Part shown: piece after piece, positions 58,480 through 64,000 of the stretch
Layout of the letters: every line of letters begins with the position of its first letter
Numbering within the stretch: position 1 is the first letter of the stretch
Assembly (NCBI GenBank): GCA_021787595.1
Contig: JAJYLQ010000006.1
Location: forward strand, 114,576-178,575
Length of the DNA: 64,000 bases
Source: Chloroflexota bacterium
GTDB lineage: Bacteria; Chloroflexota; Anaerolineae; Anaerolineales; Villigracilaceae
Direction of reading: 5' to 3'
The notes under the pieces: model-generated
What the model saw: the letters and a program-made list of their open reading frames with translations, nothing else
Told to the model about the DNA's origin: nothing
Databases searched by the model: none
Translations under genes and position numbers: made by a program

Positions 58480-58698
58480 GAGGGGCCACCTGATTTATCG
58501 AATAGATCTCTCGCAAAAGTCAATTGCAGGTCAGGCTTACAGTGCAGCCTGCCCGCCTCTTGAATTTTAATGAATGGCAGGTTGAAAACCCGCCCTACGA
58601 ATCCTTGTAGTATTACTCCGCGGAGATTTTGCAGCGCGATATTTATACGTCTTTGGCCGCGGAATGAATTCCGCGCTGCACAGGAGGTCAAATAAAAA
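58480..58698. repeat. Intergenic palindromic sequences
   Basis: A 219-bp gap holding a GCAGGTTGAAAACCCGCC-type imperfect palindrome and a larger inverted repeat based on GCAGCGCG and CCGCGGAATGAATTCCGCGCTGC. No gene is apparent. Confidence 0.5.
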
Positions 58699-59340
58699 TC
58701 AATCACGCAGATCAACGACTTCCCTGCCAGCCAGCTTGTCTTGGATTCTTTGCACAACCATCTCCAGATGCTGAGGCTGATGAACGTAATCCAGATCATC
58801 GGTACGAATCGTCAGCACCGGACACAAATCGAAAGCGCCGAGCCATTCATCGTAGAAGCTGTCGAGCAGGGAAAGATAATCGGTGGTGATGCCCGTTTCC
58901 ATGTTGCGCGCCCGCCTGCGGATGCGATTCATTAGAACCGACACCGGCGCCTTGAGATAGATCAAAAGATCGGGGCGCGGCAGGCTTTCCACGACAAGGT
59001 CGAACAAATGATGATAGGAGAGATAATCGCGTTCCGAAAAATTCCCCATGTGATGCAAAGCGCGCGCAAAGATATAAAAATCCTCGTAAATGCTGCGGTC
59101 GAGGATCGAAGAACGGGCGTCGCGAATGGCTTCGAGATATTGTTCCGCGCGGTGGCCGAGAAAGAATATTTGCAGGTGAAAAGACCAGGCATGCATGTCC
59201 GCGTAGAAATCCGAGAGATACGGATTGTCTGTCACCGACTCGTATCCGGTGCGCCAGCCCAGCCGCTCACCAATGCGCTCCGTCAGCGACGTTTTGCCCG
59301 CGCCGATATTCCCTGCCACCAGAACCAGATGCTTCGCCAT
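58699..59340 (-). CDS. Deoxynucleoside kinase
   Basis: Phosphorylates deoxynucleosides for salvage. A 213-residue dNK/thymidine-kinase-like protein. P-loop AGNIGAGKTSLTERIG, substrate-site ESVTDNPYLSDFY, the DRSIYED motif (ERS/DRS of the family) and the lid RIRRRARNMETGI are all present; LIYLKAPVSVLMNRI precedes the lid. Deoxyadenosine or deoxyguanosine are likely substrates by resemblance. The ATG at 59340 (MAKHLV) is used; GAGGTG lies upstream. Confidence 0.92.
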   Translation of the reverse strand: MAKHLVLVAGNIGAGKTSLTERIGERLGWRTGYESVTDNPYLSDFYADMHAWSFHLQIFFLGHRAEQYLEAIRDARSSILDRSIYEDFYIFARALHHMGNFSERDYLSYHHLFDLVVESLPRPDLLIYLKAPVSVLMNRIRRRARNMETGITTDYLSLLDSFYDEWLGAFDLCPVLTIRTDDLDYVHQPQHLEMVVQRIQDKLAGREVVDLRD

Positions 59341-59385
59341 GCACACCTCGCTGGTTCAAGTATAGCAGAAGGGCAACCCTCCGTG

Positions 59386-59391
59386 TATAAT
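59386..59391 (+). promoter_or_regulatory. -10 box upstream of the small membrane protein gene
   Basis: TATAAT preceded directly by TG, 30 bp before the ATG at 59421 and ahead of AGGAG. The -35 is not convincing. Confidence 0.45.
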
Positions 59392-59420
59392 TCAATCAAC
59401 TTTCCAGGACAGGAGAATCA

Positions 59421-59834
59421 ATGAAAAAATACCACGTACGCGACGCCTCCGGCTGGACCATGATGGTCTTCGGTGTGATTGCGCTTCTTCTTGGACTTTT
59501 TGGCTTGATCCGCCCCGAACTGCTTTTATCCATCCTCGGCTTTTCCGTGATTGACCGCGCGGCGCGCGCCGCAGGAGATTACACGCTCGTGTTCATCACG
59601 GCTTCTGCGATGGCTTCCTTCAACATGGGCGCCTATTACATTTTGGCGTCGTTGAACGATATGAAAAAGTTCTATGTTTGGACGGTTCCGTTCCGCCTCG
59701 TAACCTTCACAGTCTTTACACTGACCGTGTTGAGCGGCCTGGCTCCCGGACGTTTCTTCGTGGTCGGCGCATGGGAAGGCCTCGGCGCGGCGGCAACCGG
59801 CCTTGCGTTGTTCTTCGAGGGCCGCAAAGTATAA
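59421..59834 (+). CDS. Four-helix membrane protein
   Basis: A 137-residue protein of four predicted helices (MMVFGVIALLLGLFGLIRPE; VFITASAMASFNMGAYYILA; VPFRLVTFTVFTLTVLSGLA; LGAAATGLALFFEG). No charged active-site motif is seen. AGGACAGGAG precedes the start. It lies 12 bp upstream of the STAS-like gene and is likely co-transcribed with it. Function not recognised. Confidence 0.8.
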   Translation: MKKYHVRDASGWTMMVFGVIALLLGLFGLIRPELLLSILGFSVIDRAARAAGDYTLVFITASAMASFNMGAYYILASLNDMKKFYVWTVPFRLVTFTVFTLTVLSGLAPGRFFVVGAWEGLGAAATGLALFFEGRKV

Positions 59835-59846
59835 GAAGGTGCAGCC

Positions 59847-60209
59847 ATGAAGTCGAAATGGATCGAACATAACGGCAGGAAAATTTTCTACCAGGATTTC
59901 TCGACGTTGTTCTTCAACGCCCAGGCCGTGAGGAACGAGCTGGATGCCGTACAGGAGGTCGTCCTGAAAGAGCCGAAGAATTCAGTGCGGGTGCTTTCGA
60001 ACTTCAAAGACACCGAGATCGGATCGAACTTGATGAGCGCGCTGAATGAAGCCTCGGCCCGGACCAAGGATCACGTGCGGAGGACCGCCGTGGTCGGTGT
60101 GACGGGTTTCAAGCGCACGCTTGGCGACATGCTTTCACGTTTGACGGGGCAGCCATTGAAATATTTTGAATCGGAGGAAGAAGCCAAAAACTGGCTAACG
60201 CAGGATTAA
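59847..60209 (+). CDS. STAS/SEC14-like (SpoIIAA-type fold) protein
   Basis: A 120-residue cytoplasmic protein: IFYQDFSTLFFNAQAVRNEL, NSVRVLSNFKDTEIGSNLMS, RTAVVGVTGFKRTLGDMLSR, and FESEEEAKNWLTQD. This order of strands and helices is that of stand-alone STAS/SEC14-like proteins. It lacks the clear DS-phosphorylation motif of SpoIIAA. It could be a partner of the cNMP-PP2C phosphatase encoded about 1.4 kb away (inference). A terminator follows. Confidence 0.75.
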   Translation: MKSKWIEHNGRKIFYQDFSTLFFNAQAVRNELDAVQEVVLKEPKNSVRVLSNFKDTEIGSNLMSALNEASARTKDHVRRTAVVGVTGFKRTLGDMLSRLTGQPLKYFESEEEAKNWLTQD

Positions 60210-60212
60210 CCG

Positions 60213-60245
60213 GTCGCTCCCGAAAATTCGGGAGCGACTTTTTCC
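60213..60245 (+). terminator. Rho-independent terminator after the STAS-like gene
   Basis: Twelve-bp stem GTCGCTCCCGAA/TTCGGGAGCGAC followed by TTTTT. Confidence 0.92.
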
Positions 60246-60345
60246 CAGGCACTTGCAAATAACATACCCGGCAACGAGGGATTAAAGTTGGTTTTTGAAA
60301 TGAGGGTAAAATAACGCCTCGGTTCGCATGAGAAAGGAATCCTTT

Positions 60346-60993
60346 ATGGAAAACAAGGCAAGACTCGCCGTGCTGGCTGTTTTATTGCTGCTACTGATTC
60401 TCGTCGTGGCGCTCAGCATCGGCGGAGCGGAGCGCGCGGCCCAGGCACCAACTGTCAGCGTGGGGAATGTTCAAACGGCGGCCATCGCCGCTTTCGGGTC
60501 CGGCCTGACGCAAACCGCGCTGGCGATTCCAACCAGCGCGGCAACCGTCACACTGCAGCCGACAGTCACGCCAATCAGCACAAGTGAAGTCTCGCCCACG
60601 CCGTCCTGTTATCGCCTTTTATTTCTCAGAGATTTGACAATCCCCGATCACACAGCTATGAAGCCCGGCCAATCATTCACCAAAACATGGCTGGTTCAAA
60701 ACAACGGCACATGCACATGGCAGTCCGGTTTCAAGTTCGCGTTGGTTGGCGGCGTGACAATGGGCACAACCAGCATTTCACTGAATCCAACCGTTGCGCC
60801 AAGCGGAAGAATTCCGCTCTCGGTTTCCTTGACCGCGCCAACTGACCAGACCGGCACGTTGATCGGCACGTGGCGCATGTCAGACCAGGATGGGAATTTC
60901 TTCGGCGATGCGCTGACTGTGGTGATTGATATCGGCGGGACAACGACTGCGACACCGGAGACGGGCGGTGTCACAGGAACCGCAACGCCGTGA
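60346..60993 (+). CDS. Exported protein with NBR1-type Ig-like domain
   Basis: A 215-residue protein: an N-terminal membrane anchor or signal (RLAVLAVLLLLLILVVALSI), a Thr/Pro/Ala-rich linker (about 50-85), then an NBR1 central-domain-like beta sandwich (about 90-195): MKPGQSFTKTWLVQNNGTCT with W, and GTLIGTWRMSDQDGNFFGDA. This domain is frequent in Chloroflexota surface proteins and probably serves adhesion or protein interaction. AAAGGA precedes the ATG at 60346. Confidence 0.85.
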   Translation: MENKARLAVLAVLLLLLILVVALSIGGAERAAQAPTVSVGNVQTAAIAAFGSGLTQTALAIPTSAATVTLQPTVTPISTSEVSPTPSCYRLLFLRDLTIPDHTAMKPGQSFTKTWLVQNNGTCTWQSGFKFALVGGVTMGTTSISLNPTVAPSGRIPLSVSLTAPTDQTGTLIGTWRMSDQDGNFFGDALTVVIDIGGTTTATPETGGVTGTATP

Positions 60994-61042
60994 GCTGGAC
61001 AAAAAATCATATTGAACGATTCGACGTGAAGGAGAAGAGGAG

Positions 61043-61744
61043 ATGTCGTCAAGGAAATCATCCGCAAAAAGGAATAAACGCTCTTCGAGGAACGCGCGCA
61101 AATTGGACAGCATCCAGAGGATCGGGATCGGTATCGTCGTCGTGGTGGTCGCCGCGTTGGGCTGGCTGGCACTATCTTCGCGCAAACCCGCCGCCCCGTC
61201 CGCCGCGCAGAACGCAAATGGCACGCCGGGAGCCGTGAAGCAATGGTCGTCCCCGCCGCCCATGACGATTGATACATCCAAACAATATTTTGCCACCGTC
61301 AAAATGGCGAAAGGCGGCGAGTTCGTCATCCAGCTTTATCCCGACAAAGCGCCCATGACGGTCAACAATTTTGTCTTCCTGGCAAATCAGGGATTCTATA
61401 ACGGTGTGACGTTCCACCGCGTCATTGACGGATTCATGGCGCAGGGCGGCGACCCGACCGGCACGGGCATGGGCGGACCCGGTTATGAGTTCGCCAACGA
61501 GAAGAATGATCTTGCGTTCGACAAGGCGGGTGTGGTGGCGATGGCAAATGCCGGGCCAAACACGAACGGCAGCCAGTTCTTCATCACGTTCGGACCCAAC
61601 CAATTATCCGAAAGCGACTACACCATTTTTGGACAGGTGATTCAAGGAATGGATGTGGTCAATGGCATCACCCGCCGCGACCCGCAAACCAACCCGACGT
61701 TCGCCGGCGACGCGATGGAAAGCGTCACGATCACAGAAAAGTAA
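61043..61744 (+). CDS. Membrane-anchored cyclophilin-type peptidyl-prolyl isomerase
   Basis: A 233-residue PPIase. A basic N-terminus (SSRKSSAKRNKRSSRNARKL) precedes one membrane segment (GIGIVVVVVAALGWLALSS) and a cyclophilin domain (about 75-233): FVFLANQGFYNGVTFHRVID, GFMAQGGDPTGTGMGGPGYE, then NTNGSQFFITFGPN. The catalytic Arg (FHRVI), Phe and Gln-Gly-Gly are intact. It should assist folding of exported proteins outside the membrane. AGGAG lies directly upstream. Confidence 0.93.
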   Translation: MSSRKSSAKRNKRSSRNARKLDSIQRIGIGIVVVVVAALGWLALSSRKPAAPSAAQNANGTPGAVKQWSSPPPMTIDTSKQYFATVKMAKGGEFVIQLYPDKAPMTVNNFVFLANQGFYNGVTFHRVIDGFMAQGGDPTGTGMGGPGYEFANEKNDLAFDKAGVVAMANAGPNTNGSQFFITFGPNQLSESDYTIFGQVIQGMDVVNGITRRDPQTNPTFAGDAMESVTITEK

Positions 61745-61839
61745 TCCGCCATTACCTTTGGGCTACCTCTCCCGCCCTGCAATGAACTTATACTGAAGCC
61801 GCATGTTCATCGTTAATCGAGATGAAAGGAGTTTAGTCC

Positions 61840-62094
61840 ATGACAATTGAACAGGTCGTAATCTGGATCGTAATCGGCGGTATCGCCGGCATTCTGGCCG
61901 ATTGGCTGGTAGGAGGATTGAGATCGGGCTTGATCGGTGCGATCATCGTCGGCATCCTGGGCGCCTTCATCGGCGGGTGGCTGTTCGGCCTACTGCACAT
62001 CAGTGTTGCAACTGGATTTGTAGGCGAGGTGATCAAGGCATTGGTTGGCGCCGTGGTGCTGCTGCTGGTTCTCCGCGCGCTGAGCCGGCTCTAA
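61840..62094 (+). CDS. GlsB/YeaQ/YmgE family membrane protein
   Basis: An 84-residue, three-helix Gly-rich membrane protein (WIVIGGIAGILADWLVGGLR, GLIGAIIVGILGAFIGGWLF, VIKALVGAVVLLLVLRAL). The repeating small-residue helices are the mark of this family, often stress-induced, with no defined activity. AAAGGAG precedes the start, and a terminator follows. Confidence 0.9.
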   Translation: MTIEQVVIWIVIGGIAGILADWLVGGLRSGLIGAIIVGILGAFIGGWLFGLLHISVATGFVGEVIKALVGAVVLLLVLRALSRL

Positions 62095-62150
62095 GGCTGG
62101 GCGCGGGTTCGAATCGCAAACCATCACAGATTCCAAGCGCAGGAAAAAAT

Positions 62151-62185
62151 GAATCCCCGGCTCAAAACGAGTCGGGAATTCTTTT
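62151..62185 (+). terminator. Terminator after the YeaQ-type gene
   Basis: Imperfect stem GAATCCCCGGCTC/GAGTCGGGAATTC with a four-base loop, followed by TTTTAT. Confidence 0.82.
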
Positions 62186-62206
62186 ATGTCAATCCATGGC
62201 CGCGTT

Positions 62207-62611
62207 TCATCCGTGTAATATCTGCTGATTGGCCTGCTCAATCTCTTCGTAAATCTTTTTGACTTCTTCCTTCATCCCGTCTGTTGCAGTCGGCGTTTGC
62301 GGAATGAATTTGACCAGGTCACGCGCCTGGCGCAATAAATCCTTCACGCCTGCAATATAGGACAAATCACTTCGACCTCCCTCGGCTGGGACAGGAAGCT
62401 CGCGCGCTTGTTGAATCAATTTACGGGCGCGGATGATGCGTTCGGCGGCAAGAACGAGGCGAGGCACGTTTTCTCCTTCAGGTTGGGCAGATTTCCATTT
62501 TACCCTATCCGCCAGCCGCGCCTGCTGGAGCGAGGCGGCCTGCGCTTCAAGCGCAAATGCAAGAACGATGTTGGCACCAAAGGAGTAAAAAAAGCCGCCG
62601 CGAAGACTCAT
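62207..62611 (-). CDS. Hypothetical helical protein
   Basis: A 134-residue protein, not recognised. A short hydrophobic N-terminus (FFYSFGANIVLAFALEAQAA) is followed by helical, charged sequence (LVLAAERIIRARKLIQQARE; GVKDLLRQARDLVKFIPQTP; MKEEVKKIYEEIEQANQQIL). It starts seven bases after the repeat-protein gene ends, on the same strand, so the two are probably co-transcribed. Possibly secreted or membrane-attached. Confidence 0.6.
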   Translation of the reverse strand: MSLRGGFFYSFGANIVLAFALEAQAASLQQARLADRVKWKSAQPEGENVPRLVLAAERIIRARKLIQQARELPVPAEGGRSDLSYIAGVKDLLRQARDLVKFIPQTPTATDGMKEEVKKIYEEIEQANQQILHG

Positions 62612-62617
62612 GGATGG

Positions 62618-63199
62618 CTACGATTTGCAGGAGCCATCATCCACGGTGGCATTCGGGTTGTAATTCGCCGCACTCGGAATGGTGCAGCCGGAAACCAACG
62701 GATGCCCAGATTTACAAGAGCCATCGTCTGCAGTTGCATTCGGGTTGTAATTCGCCGCGCCTGGCATAGTGCATCCAGAAACCGGTGAAGGCGTGTATTT
62801 ACAAGAGCCATCATCCACGGTGGCATTCGGGTTGTAATTTGCCGCGCCTGGCATAGTGCAGCCGGAAACCGGTGAAGGCGTGTATTTACAAGAGCCATCG
62901 TCCACAGTGGCATTCGGGTTGTAATTCGCCGCACTCGGAATGGTGCAGCCGGAAACCAACGGATGCCCAGATTTACAAAAGCCATCGTCTGCAGTTGCAT
63001 TCGGGTTGTAATTCGCCGCACTCGGGTTAGTGCAGCCGGGAACTGTCACAACGCAGCTTGGATATGTCCCTGAATAACCCGGAGGACATTCTGCGGCGGC
63101 CATCGTCAATATGCTATTGCCTGCCGGGAATGCGAACGAAAACATCAACATGAACAGGATCGCTACCGATAAGAGAGTCAGGCCAGTATTGTTTTTCAT
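62618..63199 (-). CDS. Secreted protein with five 29-residue CT-PxAANYNPNAT repeats
   Basis: A 193-residue exported protein. Signal peptide MKNNTGLTLLSVAILFMLMF is followed by AECPPGYSGTYPSCVVTVPG and five tandem repeats with consensus VSGCTxPxAANYNPNATxDDGSCK plus a short linker of SGHPL or YTPSP. Each repeat has two Cys and a DDG that resembles Ca2+-binding thrombospondin-3/SdrD-type loops. The DNA repeats are nearly identical (87-bp unit), so copy number can change by slippage. Likely a cell-surface protein; function unknown. Confidence 0.85.
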   Translation of the reverse strand: MKNNTGLTLLSVAILFMLMFSFAFPAGNSILTMAAAECPPGYSGTYPSCVVTVPGCTNPSAANYNPNATADDGFCKSGHPLVSGCTIPSAANYNPNATVDDGSCKYTPSPVSGCTMPGAANYNPNATVDDGSCKYTPSPVSGCTMPGAANYNPNATADDGSCKSGHPLVSGCTIPSAANYNPNATVDDGSCKS

Positions 63200-63732
63200 A
63201 ATTCACTCTCCTTTTGTGTTGTCGAGTCATCAACTCTGACTGGACGGAGTGGCCCCTTTCATGTTTCCGCCCATCAAAGTGCCCAATATTATGCAGGCTT
63301 AACAATTGCCGGCAATTCCATTGGCTGCTTGTTACTTTAGCATTTCTCAGTATGAGGCGTCAATGGGGTTATCGCACTATTACCGCAGTATTTGCTTTTT
63401 CCCATCCGGGATATATAATGAATTTGGCGGGAATTGAATTTATCTCCGCTGGAACCAAGACATGCTTTGCGCCGTCTTGTTTTTATCCTTTCGAATGGGA
63501 GTTATCAGCTTTAGAAATTCCTCCTGATCCAACTGGCCAAGAGAGTGTTTTAAAAATCAAAATCATGGTTTCAACTTGTCATTCTGAGTGGCGCTCCCGC
63601 ACACGCGGGGCGCCACGAAGAATCTCAGAGTTTTAATTGGAAAACCAGCTGAAAAAGCGAGATTCTTCGCTCCCTCCAGTCGCTCAGAATGACATGCCTA
63701 CGTCTATTCATGAATTTCAAAACACTTTCTAA
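63200..63732. other. Intergenic region with a TGTCATTCTGAG palindrome
   Basis: About 530 bp between the repeat-protein gene and MITE copy 4. No convincing gene: an open frame over 63214-63636 has no coding character and runs into the palindrome. The last third holds the repeat at 63577-63694. Confidence 0.6.
63577..63694. repeat. TGTCATTCTGAG palindromic repeat
   Basis: Begins TGTCATTCTGAGTGGCGC and GAAGAATCTC, ends AGATTCTTCGC and CTCAGAATGACA. Same layout as the TGTCGTTGCGAG family but with a different core (GAAGAATCT in place of GAAGCAATCT). Confidence 0.8.
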
Positions 63733-63874
63733 CATTACAGCGCAAGGTCGAGCAATCGTTCCCTGCCAATTCTCCCTCACCCTCTCCCGAAGGGAGAGGA
63801 GACTCCCTTCCCCATTCGGGGGAAGGGTTGGGGATGAGGGCGAAAACGGTAGAAAAGCCATGAGCAGAACCCTC
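63733..63874 (-). mobile_element. MITE copy 4, truncated by an IS
   Basis: Reverse-orientation copy of the 173-bp element, starting CATTACAGCGCAAGGTCGAG after CTAA. It has a 6-bp internal deletion and stops after GAGCAGAACCCTC; the last 25 bp and second inverted repeat are missing, replaced by a new sequence that looks like an IS end. Confidence 0.9.
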
Positions 63875-64000
63875 GGTAGCACCGCACTAAAGCGTGGTAG
63901 TGCATAGACCTTGCGGAAAATGGGGTTCATTGGCAAACTCTTGGGACTTCCAAATCACAAGGGATACCAATGAACCCACAAGAGCTATTTTGCCCGAATA
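63875..64000 (+). mobile_element. Left end of an insertion sequence
   Basis: Begins GGTAGCACCGCACTAAAGCG at the break in MITE copy 4. It contains partial self-complementarity (GCACTA/TAGTGC), and a transposase-like start codon 95 bp in. The right end and any target duplication lie outside the window. Confidence 0.6.
63970..64000 (+). CDS. Transposase N-terminus (partial)
   Basis: Only MNPQELFCPN is visible before the window ends. This opening, with the first Cys of a zinc ribbon, matches IS1-like transposases common in Anaerolineae as I recall them; the family call is tentative. Confidence 0.5.
   Translation, partial: MNPQELFCPN

Noticed and set aside
62618..63199. CRISPR array
   Set aside because: The regular 87-bp units are all coding repeats of a secreted protein in one frame, without unique spacers.
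63214..63636. A 140-codon ORF before MITE copy 4
   Set aside because: It has no recognisable domains or ribosome binding site and its end runs through a palindromic repeat.

Overview
The window is about 64 kb of a moderately GC-rich bacterial chromosome, most likely from a member of the Chloroflexota (Anaerolineae). That placement is inferred from gene content: an IS whose transposase starts MNPQELFCPN, large PAS/GAF/HD-GYP sensors, a CysO/Mec-type cysteine operon, NBR1-type Ig domains, and many Thr/Pro-linked secreted lipoproteins. No rRNA, tRNA or CRISPR array was recognised.

Layout. 1-3.6 kb: c-di-GMP signalling genes (PAS/GAF/HD-GYP sensor and a diguanylate cyclase). 3.8-8.9 kb: SAM hydrolase, the scar of a deleted ECF-type transporter, DUF1684, an SDR epimerase, an HNH nuclease and an MBL hydrolase. 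8.9-20.4 kb: a long minus-strand block with an ABC exporter whose permease is fused to a SpoIIM-like domain, lgt, a CDP-alcohol phosphatidyltransferase, FtsK, a three-S1-domain protein, a membrane-GAF-HTH regulator, a GNAT, an Ig-like membrane protein and purine nucleoside phosphorylase. 20.7-24.5 kb: a GAF/HD-GYP and GAF/GGDEF pair. 24.5-29.8 kb: threonine aldolase, a four-helix-bundle gene split by a MITE, rluD, lspA, alr and a secreted protein. 30-36.3 kb: sulfur metabolism (cystathionine beta-synthase, then cysM-mec-hyp-cysO-moeZ). 36.3-39.1 kb: an accessory island (DUF559 nuclease between palindromes, a HEPN-like protein, a DUF4160/DUF2442 pair). 39-49 kb: GH5, an EF-G-like GTPase, a thioredoxin-like gene with an in-frame TGA at the CxxC position, a methyltransferase, an AlkP-superfamily enzyme, a lipoprotein, HemW and speDE. 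49.2-52.8 kb: pyruvate/2-oxoacid dehydrogenase E1a-E1b-E2. 53-63 kb: mixed housekeeping, membrane and secreted genes. 63.7 kb to the end: a MITE copy interrupted by the left end of an IS.

Main observations. (1) A candidate selenoprotein at 42623-43108, with UxxC in place of CxxC and a hairpin that fits the published bacterial SECIS geometry. (2) In three places a small gene cassette sits immediately after the 3' end of a core gene and is followed by a second, diverged copy of that same 3' end in the same orientation: VapBC at moeZ, DUF4160/DUF2442 at moaD, and a LysM protein at the E2 gene. This is what single-crossover capture of a circle carrying a 3'-end homology arm would leave. (3) A 173-bp MITE family with 4-bp YTAA target duplications; removing one copy in silico exactly restores an interrupted gene. 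(4) A DUF559 nuclease gene bracketed by related palindromes. (5) A possible Cys-codon leader peptide ahead of the cysM operon, and a CysO whose di-Gly is buried by a tail encoded by a palindromic repeat.
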